Below are positions 1-7,621 of a stretch of DNA of 64,000 nt, piece after piece. How positions within the stretch are numbered: the first letter of the stretch is position 1; the number at the start of each line of letters is the position of its first letter. Position numbers and translations under genes: made by a program. This stretch comes from Achromobacter pestifer (lineage in GTDB: Bacteria; Pseudomonadota; Gammaproteobacteria; Burkholderiales; Burkholderiaceae_B): the NCBI RefSeq assembly GCF_902859625.1, contig NZ_CADIJX010000005.1:124001-188000 (forward strand), written 5' to 3'. Under the pieces are notes generated by a model that made no database searches, was not told the origin of the DNA, and saw only the letters and a list, made by a program, of their open reading frames with translations.

Positions 1-1
1 C

Positions 2-685
2 CTGAATCATCGGATGGATGCGCACCTGGTCAAGAATGCCGCGCCACAACGTCATCAGCGAGCCCTCGCCGGGCAGGCGGCTGTGATACGTGGAGATGCA
101 GGGCACGCCGCGACTGGTGGCCTGCGCGGTGCGCGAGAACGCATCCAGCCATGGGATCAACTGCGCCTGCCGTTCGGCCGACGCCCAGTTGTACTGCTCC
201 AGCTCGTAAGGCAGGTACCAGCCGCGAAACGCGCGGCGCTTGGGCCATGGCGCGGACTCCATATAGGCTACGCCGCGCGTGCGTGTCTGATCGAGATAGC
301 CCGCGAATGCCGCCTTGTCTTTGCTGGCCAGCACATCCCACCAACGTTGGTCGTAGGGCAGGCCCACATGCACACCCAGCCCCTGGCGTTCGGCTTCATC
401 GAAGATGTGGCGCAGGACGGTCTCGGGAACCATCCAGTCATCGGGGCGCCCGCCTTCCAGCCCGACCCATTGCAAGAAGATCTCGCGGCATCCCAGTCGC
501 CGGTAGGCGGACAGCCGCAAGCGCCAGTCTTCTGGACTTAAGTCCAGATGGCTGCGCCACAGTTGCAGGAAGGTGGCGTTCAGCGACAGCGGTGGCGCGC
601 AGGCGGCCAACGGCGCCAGAGCGCCAAGCGCCAGCGCCTGAAGCAGGCGCCGGCGAAAAGGGGAAGTCAGCGGCCGACGTATCAG
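2..685 (-). CDS. DUF4434-family putative lipoprotein, C-terminus cut by window edge
   Basis: Reading the minus strand from about 685 gives an open frame that runs off the left edge. It begins with basic residues (FRRRLLQ) and a hydrophobic stretch ending in the lipobox LAAC, so the product should be an outer-membrane or periplasmic lipoprotein. The mature part contains motifs such as EIFLQWVG, GVHVGLPYD and GWYLPYELEQYNW. These fit the DUF4434 family of TIM-barrel, glycoside-hydrolase-like proteins; the substrate is unknown. No ATG or GTG lies ahead of the signal peptide. A CTG at 683-685 preceded by AGGA at 7-nt spacing is my preferred start. The gene follows the YidB-family gene by about 20 nt on the same strand. 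Family assignment is from recognition, not search. Confidence 0.7.
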   Translation of the reverse strand, partial: MIRRPLTSPFRRRLLQALALGALAPLAACAPPLSLNATFLQLWRSHLDLSPEDWRLRLSAYRRLGCREIFLQWVGLEGGRPDDWMVPETVLRHIFDEAERQGLGVHVGLPYDQRWWDVLASKDKAAFAGYLDQTRTRGVAYMESAPWPKRRAFRGWYLPYELEQYNWASAERQAQLIPWLDAFSRTAQATSRGVPCISTYHSRLPGEGSLMTLWRGILDQVRIHPMIQ

Positions 686-705
686 GAGAAAATCCTGTGC
701 CGCCT

Positions 706-1119
706 TTAGCCGCGGTTGCCGAACAGGCCGGACAATGACGCCAGCAGATCGGCCGGGTTGACTTGCTGCCCAGGCTGCACAGCGCCGTCCGGCGTGGCTT
801 TGTCCACCAGTTGCGGCAGCAGCGACGACAGCGAACCCAAGACGGAATCGGTGTCCTGACCGGTCTTGGCAGCCAAATCATTGACGACGCCGGGGTCAAG
901 CACGGAACCCAGCTGGTCGGCGCTGACGGGCAGGTTCTGCCCGGTGCCTACCCATGACGCGACGATCTCGCTCAAGCCGCCCTTCTGGAAGCTGGCGATC
1001 AGGCCGCTCAGGCCGCCCGGGTACTTATTCAATTGCTCGATCAGCGCGGGCAGCATCGACGCCGAGCCCCCTTGCTGACCGCCACCAGCCATCGAGGCCA
1101 AGGTATCCAATAGACTCAT
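706..1119 (-). CDS. YidB family protein (DUF937)
   Basis: This 137-residue protein is rich in Gly, Ser and Leu. It has the pattern of the YidB/DUF937 family: an N-terminal MSLLDTLASMAGG, a central segment LSEIVASWVGTGQNLPVSADQL, and a C-terminal helix-rich region ending LLASLSGLFGNRG. Family members are small proteins of about 130 residues with no established biochemical function. There is no signal peptide or membrane segment. It lies immediately upstream of the DUF4434 lipoprotein gene on the same strand, so the two may be co-transcribed. The start codon is followed by typical family N-terminal residues, so I keep it. Confidence 0.85.
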   Translation of the reverse strand: MSLLDTLASMAGGGQQGGSASMLPALIEQLNKYPGGLSGLIASFQKGGLSEIVASWVGTGQNLPVSADQLGSVLDPGVVNDLAAKTGQDTDSVLGSLSSLLPQLVDKATPDGAVQPGQQVNPADLLASLSGLFGNRG

Positions 1120-1230
1120 CGCAGTGCTCCTGAAAAGTCGGAAAACCAGTATAGGCCCGCGTCCGGCGCAACAGGTGTCATCACCGTTACCAGACCCCCG
1201 ATCTTTGCAAAACTTGTAAATCCGAGCGGT

Positions 1231-2451
1231 TCAACCAGCACGCTGGGCAGCCGATGCTTTCAATGCCTTCAGCGCCTTCTGCCCCGCGCGCCCGTCGGCG
1301 GGCAGGCCAAGTTCGCGCTGTGCCGCCTGCAAGGCTTGACGAGTACGGGCGCCGATCATTCCATCGGGTTCACCGATGTCATAGCCTTTGGCAATCAGCA
1401 GACGCTGCAATTCGCGTCGCTCCGCCCGCGACAAGCCCGGATCGTCCGTCGGCCAAGCCTGCACCAACGGCCCCCCGCCGCGCAGGCGGTCGGACAAATG
1501 GGCGATGGCCAGCGCGTAGCTTTCCGCGGCGTTGTACGAATACAGAGCATCGAAGTTCCGCGTCACCAGAAAGGCCGGGCCATTGCGGCCCGCAGGCAGC
1601 AGCAGGCCTGCCGGCGTATCGCCTGCGGGCAAGGCCTGCCCATCGACGCGCGTGACTCCCTGTTTGGCCCACGACGACATCGGACGCTTGTTCTTGCGGC
1701 CCGCGCCCGCAGTGTCCACGCCGGCGGGAAGCTTCACCTCGTAGCCCCACGCCAGCGACGGATTCCAGCCGGCGCGCTTCAGGAAATTCGCGGTGGACGC
1801 CAGCGCATCAGGCACGCTATCGACCAGATCGCGACGGCCGTCGCCATCAAAGTCCACGGCCAGCCGCAGATACGTGGACGGCATGAACTGGGTCTGCCCG
1901 AACGCACCGGCCCAGGACCCGACCAGCCGATCGGGCGCAATGTGCTCGTCCTGAATGATCTTCAAGGTGGCGAAGAACTCACCCCGGAAATAGGCCTGCC
2001 GACGGCCGAAGCAGGACAGCGTGGACAAGGAGGTCAGCAGCGGCCGGCCGCCCAGCGTGCGGCCAAAATTGCTTTCCACGCCCCATACGGCGGCGATGGT
2101 GGCCGGATCCACGCCATAACGCGCGGCAGCCCGGTCCAGGTCGGCACGCCAGCGCGCCATGCCGGCCTGCCCGTCCGCCACCCGTTCGTCATCGACCAGC
2201 CCGGCCATGTAGTCCCAGATCGGCGTCTTGAATTCAGGCTGGGCATCCAACAGGTCGATGACGGCCATGTCGGGCACGAGCCCCGCCGTGTGCGTATCGA
2301 AGGTGGCGCCCGATACGCCCGCCTTGAGCGCGGGGCCGCGCAACTGCGACAGGCACGCAGCAAAGGGCTCGGCGGCTTGCACCGTCTGGGCAGCGCCCGT
2401 CAGCAAGGTCATGGCGGTGCCGGTGAGCACGGTGGCCAGTAGAAACTTCAT
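1231..2451 (-). CDS. Lytic murein transglycosylase (MltB-like) with peptidoglycan-binding domain
   Basis: A 406-residue exported enzyme predicted to cleave the glycan strands of peptidoglycan, releasing 1,6-anhydromuropeptides. The N-terminus MKFLLATVLTGTAM...VQA is a Sec signal peptide. The catalytic domain includes VWGVESNFGRTLG, where the Glu is the expected general acid, followed by FGQTQFMPSTYLRLAVDFDG typical of the MltB/SLT_2 family. The last roughly 60 residues (RRELQRLLIAKGYDIGEPDG...) form a PG_binding_1 domain. The frame is open further upstream, but the ATG at 2451 has AAGGA 9 nt ahead and starts the signal peptide, so I use it. It is transcribed away from the window interior, just downstream of the DUF455 gene. 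Confidence 0.9.
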   Translation of the reverse strand: MKFLLATVLTGTAMTLLTGAAQTVQAAEPFAACLSQLRGPALKAGVSGATFDTHTAGLVPDMAVIDLLDAQPEFKTPIWDYMAGLVDDERVADGQAGMARWRADLDRAAARYGVDPATIAAVWGVESNFGRTLGGRPLLTSLSTLSCFGRRQAYFRGEFFATLKIIQDEHIAPDRLVGSWAGAFGQTQFMPSTYLRLAVDFDGDGRRDLVDSVPDALASTANFLKRAGWNPSLAWGYEVKLPAGVDTAGAGRKNKRPMSSWAKQGVTRVDGQALPAGDTPAGLLLPAGRNGPAFLVTRNFDALYSYNAAESYALAIAHLSDRLRGGGPLVQAWPTDDPGLSRAERRELQRLLIAKGYDIGEPDGMIGARTRQALQAAQRELGLPADGRAGQKALKALKASAAQRAG

Positions 2452-2509
2452 GCTTGGATGTCCTTGGGAAATAATGGCGCGGATACAGGGCACTGCAAGA
2501 CCCCTTGCA

Positions 2510-3334
2510 TCAACCGGCTTGCAACGCGGCAAGCTCGGCGTCGTCGAAACCCGCGGCGCGACGCGCCTCCAGGTTGAAAGGGCCGCGCAGCCGGGGCGCG
2601 TCGTACTGCTGCGCGAGCTCGGCATAGCAGGCAACCGGTGCCTTGCCTGCCTGCGCGCACAGTTGCTTGAACCAGTGGTTGCCGATGGCGACATGGCCGA
2701 TCTCGTCCCGCAGGATGATGTCGACGATGGCTGCGCTGTCCGCGTCCCCCGCGCCGGCAAGCTTGTTGCGAATCATGGGCGAGGCATCCAGGCCGCGCGC
2801 CTCCAGCGTACGCGGCACCAGCGCCAGGCGGGCCAGCAGATCGTCCCGTGTTCGTTCCGCCATGTCCCACAGTCCGTTATGCGCCGGGAAGTCACCGTAG
2901 GCAAAGCCCAGCGTGGCCAGCCGCTGGCGCAGCAGGTCGAAGTGATAGGCCTCTTCGCGGGCGACGCGCAGCCAATCCCGGTAAAAGGCGTCGGGCATGT
3001 CGGCAAAGCGCCAGAGAATGTCCAACGCCAGGTTGACGGCGTTGAATTCGATGTGGGCCAGCGCATGCAGGAGCGCCGCGCGCCCCTCTTGTGTGGCCAT
3101 TGAACGATGCTTGACCTGCGCGGGCGCCACCAGTTCGGGCCGGGCCGGGCGTCCCGGCAAGCCGGCGGGCGCCGCGAATTCCCGCTGCCGGTCCAGCAGC
3201 GCGGAATCCGAGATGGCGCGCACCGCCTCCATTTTTTCTGGCCATTCCAACGCGGCCAGCGCCGCCAGCGCCTGCCCGCGCAGGCAGTCCGGACGCGGCC
3301 CTTGCGGCGTGGCAAGGATCGTATTGCGGTCCAT
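2510..3334 (-). CDS. DUF455 ferritin-like domain protein
   Basis: This 274-residue protein belongs to the DUF455 family, whose members have a ferritin-like four-helix fold. Candidate di-metal ligands are visible in HIEFNAVNLALD, REEAYHFDLL and LRDEIGHVAIG, the repeated E/H pairs expected of such a fold. No signal peptide is present, so it should be cytoplasmic. Its biological role is not established; some relatives sit near tRNA-modification genes. The open frame extends 30 codons further upstream, but the segment MDRNTILATPQGP is the likely true start because the extension would run into the divergent neighbour's promoter. The next gene begins divergently about 100 nt away. Confidence 0.8.
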   Translation of the reverse strand: MDRNTILATPQGPRPDCLRGQALAALAALEWPEKMEAVRAISDSALLDRQREFAAPAGLPGRPARPELVAPAQVKHRSMATQEGRAALLHALAHIEFNAVNLALDILWRFADMPDAFYRDWLRVAREEAYHFDLLRQRLATLGFAYGDFPAHNGLWDMAERTRDDLLARLALVPRTLEARGLDASPMIRNKLAGAGDADSAAIVDIILRDEIGHVAIGNHWFKQLCAQAGKAPVACYAELAQQYDAPRLRGPFNLEARRAAGFDDAELAALQAG

Positions 3335-3430
3335 GATGTGTGCAAACCTCAAGCGGCGCAGCGCCGCTGAAAACCTGAAAAAACCAACGGTTTCAATACC
3401 GTGCATGGACGAAGACTTTATCATTCACGG

Positions 3431-4561
3431 ATGGATTCCCTGCGCCTGACCATTGAAACCGACCTGTCCCGCATCGACGCCCAAGCCTGGGACGCCCTGG
3501 CCGGGGACCAGCCCTTTTTGCGGCACGCTTTTCTATGCGCCCTGCACGAGACGGGCTGTGCGGCGCCGGGCACGGGTTGGGCCCCGCATTACCTGGCGCT
3601 ATGGCGCGACGGCGGGCTGGCCGCGGCCACGCCCCTCTACCTGAAATCCCATTCGCGCGGCGAGTATGTATTCGACTACGCCTGGGCCGACGCCTTTCAG
3701 CGCCACGGCATGCGTTATTACCCGAAGCTGTTGTCGGCCATTCCCTTCACGCCGGTGACGGGGCCGCGCCTGCTGGCGTCCAACGACGAAGACCGCGCCA
3801 CCCTGGTGCGCGGCTTGGTCGCCTTCGCCGAGGAAATCAAGGTGTCGTCGCTGCATCTGTTGTTCCCGTCAGATGCCGACCTGCAAGCGTTGCGCGATGC
3901 CGGCTTCATGATCCGGGAAAGCGTGCAATTCCATTGGACCAATGCCGGTTTTGCGGATTTCGACGCTTTCCTGGCGCTGATGAGCCACGACAAGCGCAAG
4001 AAGATTCGCCAAGACAGAAAGAAGGTCGCTGCCGCCGGCCTGTCGTTCCGGTGGTTGCGCGGCGCCCAGATCAGCGAGGCCGATCTGGACTTCTTCTACG
4101 ACTGCTATTGCCGCACCTATTTCAGCCATGGCAATCCGCCATATCTGAACCGTGACTTCTTCCAGCGGGCGCATCGCGAGCAAGCCGATGCCTTTGTCCT
4201 GATCCTGGCCGAACGCGATGGCGTGCCGGTGGCCGCAGCCCTGAACCTGGCGGGCGGCGACGCCTTGTATGGCCGCTACTGGGGGGCGACGGAATATGTG
4301 CCCGGGCTGCATTTCGAGACCTGCTACATGCAGTCGATCGCGTATTGCATTGCCCACGGCATCGCCCGTTTCGAGGGCGGCGCGCAGGGTGAGCACAAGA
4401 TGGCGCGCGGGCTGCTGCCCACCCCGACGTGGTCGGCGCATTGGGTGGCGCACCCGGGTTTCGCCGAGGCGATCCAGAACTTCCTGGACGAAGAGACGTC
4501 GGCGGTGACGGACTATCTGGGAGAACTTGAGGGCCACACGCCGTTCAAGGACCGCGTCTAG
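3431..4561 (+). CDS. GNAT/FemAB-like N-acyltransferase (DUF482 family)
   Basis: The 376-residue product matches the peptidoglycan-biosynthesis-like GNAT family formerly called DUF482. Recognisable blocks are GWAPHYLALWRDG near the N-terminus, YVFDYAWADAFQRHG, SHDKRKKIRQDRKKV in the middle, and YGRYWGATEYVPGLHFETCY with ARFEGGAQGEHKMARG toward the C-terminus. Relatives resemble FemAB-type aminoacyl or acyl transferases; the substrate here is unknown. A GTG ten codons upstream is also in frame, but the ATG at 3431 begins the conserved sequence. It ends 11 nt before the convergent DUF1854 gene. Confidence 0.8.
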   Translation: MDSLRLTIETDLSRIDAQAWDALAGDQPFLRHAFLCALHETGCAAPGTGWAPHYLALWRDGGLAAATPLYLKSHSRGEYVFDYAWADAFQRHGMRYYPKLLSAIPFTPVTGPRLLASNDEDRATLVRGLVAFAEEIKVSSLHLLFPSDADLQALRDAGFMIRESVQFHWTNAGFADFDAFLALMSHDKRKKIRQDRKKVAAAGLSFRWLRGAQISEADLDFFYDCYCRTYFSHGNPPYLNRDFFQRAHREQADAFVLILAERDGVPVAAALNLAGGDALYGRYWGATEYVPGLHFETCYMQSIAYCIAHGIARFEGGAQGEHKMARGLLPTPTWSAHWVAHPGFAEAIQNFLDEETSAVTDYLGELEGHTPFKDRV

Positions 4562-4572
4562 CCCACCACCCG

Positions 4573-5043
4573 CTACAGGAAGCGGTCAAGCATCTTGCGG
4601 CTGTGCTTGTCCAGCGACAGGATGTCGCGCACCAGATAGAAGATGCCATGGCTGTCGGCGATCAGCAGCGTCTGCGGGCTGAGCCGGCGGATGTCTTCTT
4701 CGCCACGCAGCACGAAGGACGTCGGGCCGCGATCCGTTTCCACCTTCCAGGTGCTGGGCGTGGCGAACGTGGACACGCTGGCCAGCCTGCGGATCTCGGG
4801 CATGAATTCCCGGCCAGCCAGTTCTTCCTCGATCAGCGCGCGAGGGCCGTCCGGCACATCGGACAAGTGTTCAATCCACAATAGCTCGTGCCCATCACTG
4901 GTCACCAGCGACAGGCCTCGGCCCGCCTCGCTGATCGGGAAGGCGCGCACGGGGATGACCCCTTCGTGCGTTTCACCATCGGCGGATTCATATTCCAGGC
5001 GCCCGAAGGCATTGCGGCGCAGCTGAAAGGTCGGCAACGTCAT
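4573..5043 (-). CDS. DUF1854 protein, cyanophycin-locus associated
   Basis: A 156-residue soluble protein of the DUF1854 family. It starts MTLPTFQLRRNAFGRLEYES, contains the block GVIPVRAFPISEAGRGLSLV and HELLWIEHLSDVPD, and ends SLDKHSRKMLDRFL. No enzymatic function is known to me. Members are repeatedly found beside cyanophycin synthetases and an ABC transporter, and that arrangement holds here. The gene starts 21 nt after the stop of the ABC exporter gene on the same strand, so the pair is very likely one operon. There are no membrane segments, so it may be a cytoplasmic partner of the exporter. That role is inference from position only. Confidence 0.85.
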   Translation of the reverse strand: MTLPTFQLRRNAFGRLEYESADGETHEGVIPVRAFPISEAGRGLSLVTSDGHELLWIEHLSDVPDGPRALIEEELAGREFMPEIRRLASVSTFATPSTWKVETDRGPTSFVLRGEEDIRRLSPQTLLIADSHGIFYLVRDILSLDKHSRKMLDRFL

Positions 5044-5064
5044 GACGATAATCCCGTTTCCACG

Positions 5065-7350
5065 TCAGGCCACTGCGGCCATGTCTTCGCTGCCCGACGA
5101 CTGCGCGTCGGCTTCCGCCTGGCGCGCTTGCGCCTGGTAGAGGCGATAGTAGGCGCCCTCTCGGGCCATCAATTCTTCGTGCGGGCCCTGCTCCACGATC
5201 TGGCCACGGTCCAGCACGACCAGACGGTCGGCCTTGCGCAACGTGCTCAGACGGTGGGCAATGGCGATGGTCGTGCGTCCGCGCACCAGATTGTCCAGCG
5301 CCTTCTGGATTTCCTTTTCCGTCGTGGTGTCCACCGACGACGTGGCTTCATCCAGGATCAGAATGCGCGGATCGATCAACAACGCGCGGGCAATCGAAAT
5401 GCGCTGGCGTTCACCGCCCGACAATGCCTGGCCGCGTTCACCCACCAACGAGTCATAACCGTGCGGCAAGCGCAGGATGAATTCGTGGGCATGCGCGGCA
5501 CGGGCAGCCGCCACGATCTCGTCGCGCGTCGCATCCGGTTTGCCGTAAGCGATGTTCTCGGCGATGGTGCCAAAGAACAGGAAAGGCTCTTGCAACACCA
5601 GCCCGATGTTGCGGCGGTAGTCCGCCACGCGCACCGAACGGATGTCGGCGCCGTCCACCAGCACCGCGCCTTCGGACACATCATAGAAGCGGCAGATCAG
5701 GTTGATCAGCGTGCTCTTGCCCGAACCGCTGTGGCCCACCAGGCCAATCATTTCACCCGGAGCGATGGTCAGGTCCAACCCACGGATGACCTGGCGGTTG
5801 CCATAGCGAAAACCCACGTCGCGCAATTCAATGCGGCCGTTGATCTGGGGCAGCTTGGCGGGATTCTGCGGTTCCGGCACGCTGGACACGTGGTCCAGGA
5901 TGTCAAAGATGCGCTTGGCGCCGGCTGCCGCCTTTTGCGTGACCGAGACAATGCGGCTCATCGAATCCAGCCGCAGGTAGAAGCGGCCGATATACGCCAG
6001 GAATGCGGCCAGCACGCCTACCGTGATCTGCTTTTGCGAGACTTGCCAGATACCGAAGATCCACACGACCAGCAGGCCCACTTCCGTCAGCAAGGTGACG
6101 GTGGGCGAAAACAGCGACCAGGTCGTGTTCACGCGGTCGTTGACTTCCAGGTTGCGGTTGTTGGCTTCGCGGAAACGCGCGACTTCGCGCTTTTCCTGGG
6201 CAAACGCCTTGACCACGCGGATGCCCGGGATGGTGTCGGCCAGCACGTTGGTGATCTCGGACCAGATGCGGTCGACTTTTTCAAAGCCATGACGCAAGCG
6301 GTCACGCACCGCGTGGATCATCCAGATGATGAACGGCAGCGGCACCAACGTGACCAATGCCAGCCACGGATTGATCGTCACCAGGATCACCGCCGTCATG
6401 ACGATCATCAGGATGTCGGTGGCGAAGTCCAGCAAATGCAGCGACAGGAACACGCAAATGCGGTCGGTTTCGCTACCGATGCGCGAGATCAGGTCGCCCG
6501 TGCGCTTGCCACCGAAATACTCCAGCGACAGCTGCTGCAAATGCTCATAAGTGGTGGTGCGCAGGTCGGCGCCAATGCGCTCGCTGACCCAGGCCAGGAT
6601 GTAGGTCCGGGCCCAGCCCAGCCCCCAGGCCAGGAAAGCGGACCCCAACAGGCCACTCAGGTACAGGCGGACCTTGCCGTAGTCGATCGGTGCGCCATTC
6701 TGGAACGGAATCAGCACGTCATCCATCAGCGGCATGGTCAGATACGGCGGCACCAGCGTGGCGGCGGTGCCCAGCAGCGTCAGGATGAACCCGGCCAGCA
6801 ACGGGCCTCGGTATGGGCGCGCGAAACGCCACAGGCGCAACAGCGCCCACGTGGAGGACGGCGCCGCCTGTTCCTGGTTGCAGGTCGGGCATTCTTCATC
6901 GCCTGCGGGAATAACGCCATTACAGATAGTGCAGGTGCGTTCCACCGGCGCTTCCGGCTGATGACCGGACAGCCGGATCGCCTGCTGCGCCTCGAATTGA
7001 GCCAGCAGCCGCAACGCGGCGGGATTCCGAGCCAGCGTGAACCGCCAGATCGCCAGGCGCGCGGAATCGTCGTGTAGTTCCAGCACGGCGGCGCCGGCGT
7101 GGTCGGTCAGATTCAGTGTTAATTGGGGGCCATAGCTCCACGTTTCCCAACCGGTATCGGAGGAATTGCGGGCCAGCAGGCGGCGATCAGTCGCCGCAAT
7201 CAATCCAGGCTGGAACTTCAGCCGCTGATCCAGGTCTATTTCAACCCAGGCCAGCAGGCTTTCGCCCTCCGCCAGTTCAGCGCGGATTTGATCCTGCCAG
7301 CGGGCAGGAAAGGCATCGGCACGGCCGGAAAGCAGGTGTGGTTTTTTCAT
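5065..7350 (-). CDS. ABC exporter with N-terminal PH-like region and zinc ribbon, cyanophycin-locus associated
   Basis: This 761-residue half-transporter fuses membrane and ATPase domains. Residues 1-130 form a soluble region resembling bacterial PH-like domains (LIAATDRRLLA). Residues 140-157 carry four cysteines spaced CX2C-X10-CX2C, a zinc ribbon. The ABC transmembrane region spans about 180-480 with six predicted helices. The nucleotide-binding domain has a Walker A at 539-547, LSGGE at 643-647, Walker B ILILDE at 663-668 and a switch His at 699. It is probably a homodimeric exporter. It is divergent from two cyanophycin synthetase genes and upstream of DUF1854. The substrate is unknown; the context suggests cyanophycin fragments, amino acids or a regulatory lipid. 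The N-terminal extension is atypical for MsbA-type exporters. Confidence 0.85.
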   Translation of the reverse strand: MKKPHLLSGRADAFPARWQDQIRAELAEGESLLAWVEIDLDQRLKFQPGLIAATDRRLLARNSSDTGWETWSYGPQLTLNLTDHAGAAVLELHDDSARLAIWRFTLARNPAALRLLAQFEAQQAIRLSGHQPEAPVERTCTICNGVIPAGDEECPTCNQEQAAPSSTWALLRLWRFARPYRGPLLAGFILTLLGTAATLVPPYLTMPLMDDVLIPFQNGAPIDYGKVRLYLSGLLGSAFLAWGLGWARTYILAWVSERIGADLRTTTYEHLQQLSLEYFGGKRTGDLISRIGSETDRICVFLSLHLLDFATDILMIVMTAVILVTINPWLALVTLVPLPFIIWMIHAVRDRLRHGFEKVDRIWSEITNVLADTIPGIRVVKAFAQEKREVARFREANNRNLEVNDRVNTTWSLFSPTVTLLTEVGLLVVWIFGIWQVSQKQITVGVLAAFLAYIGRFYLRLDSMSRIVSVTQKAAAGAKRIFDILDHVSSVPEPQNPAKLPQINGRIELRDVGFRYGNRQVIRGLDLTIAPGEMIGLVGHSGSGKSTLINLICRFYDVSEGAVLVDGADIRSVRVADYRRNIGLVLQEPFLFFGTIAENIAYGKPDATRDEIVAAARAAHAHEFILRLPHGYDSLVGERGQALSGGERQRISIARALLIDPRILILDEATSSVDTTTEKEIQKALDNLVRGRTTIAIAHRLSTLRKADRLVVLDRGQIVEQGPHEELMAREGAYYRLYQAQARQAEADAQSSGSEDMAAVA

Positions 7351-7621
7351 TGGAACGCATACCGGGCCAGGACTCTGCCCTACTAGGCGGCAACCGGTTC
7401 ACCACCCACGGCGGCAAACGTGTCCCTTCCTTACAACACAACGAGTTCACGCCTTGAAGGCGTCGTATAGTAGCAGCCGATTTTTCTAATTAGGAATATC
7501 TGGGATCCCCCACTCGTTGGCATTATTCTTAAGGCGCATCCCCCATAAATTCGTCAATGAATTCGCGGTCTTACATAGGGGAGTCCGCGCGTGCCAACCT
7601 GCTTCTCAAGTAAATTAAAAC
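7351..7621. promoter_or_regulatory. Divergent control region between ABC exporter and cyanophycin synthetase genes
   Basis: This 271-nt region separates two divergent units and must hold both promoters. It is more AT-rich than its neighbours from about 7480 to 7620. A palindromic CTAATTAG lies at 7486-7493 and a TATAGT hexamer at about 7466-7471. I cannot pair either with a convincing -35 box. No ORF with a ribosome-binding site is visible. Confidence 0.4.

Noticed and set aside
4888..7077. 729-codon plus-strand open frame across the ABC exporter and DUF1854 genes
   Set aside because: Antisense shadow; His/Gln/Arg-rich and crossing a gene boundary.
7517..7550. TTGGCA...CATAAA as a sigma-70 promoter for the first cphA paralogue
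   Set aside because: The spacing is about 21 nt, too long for a convincing promoter.
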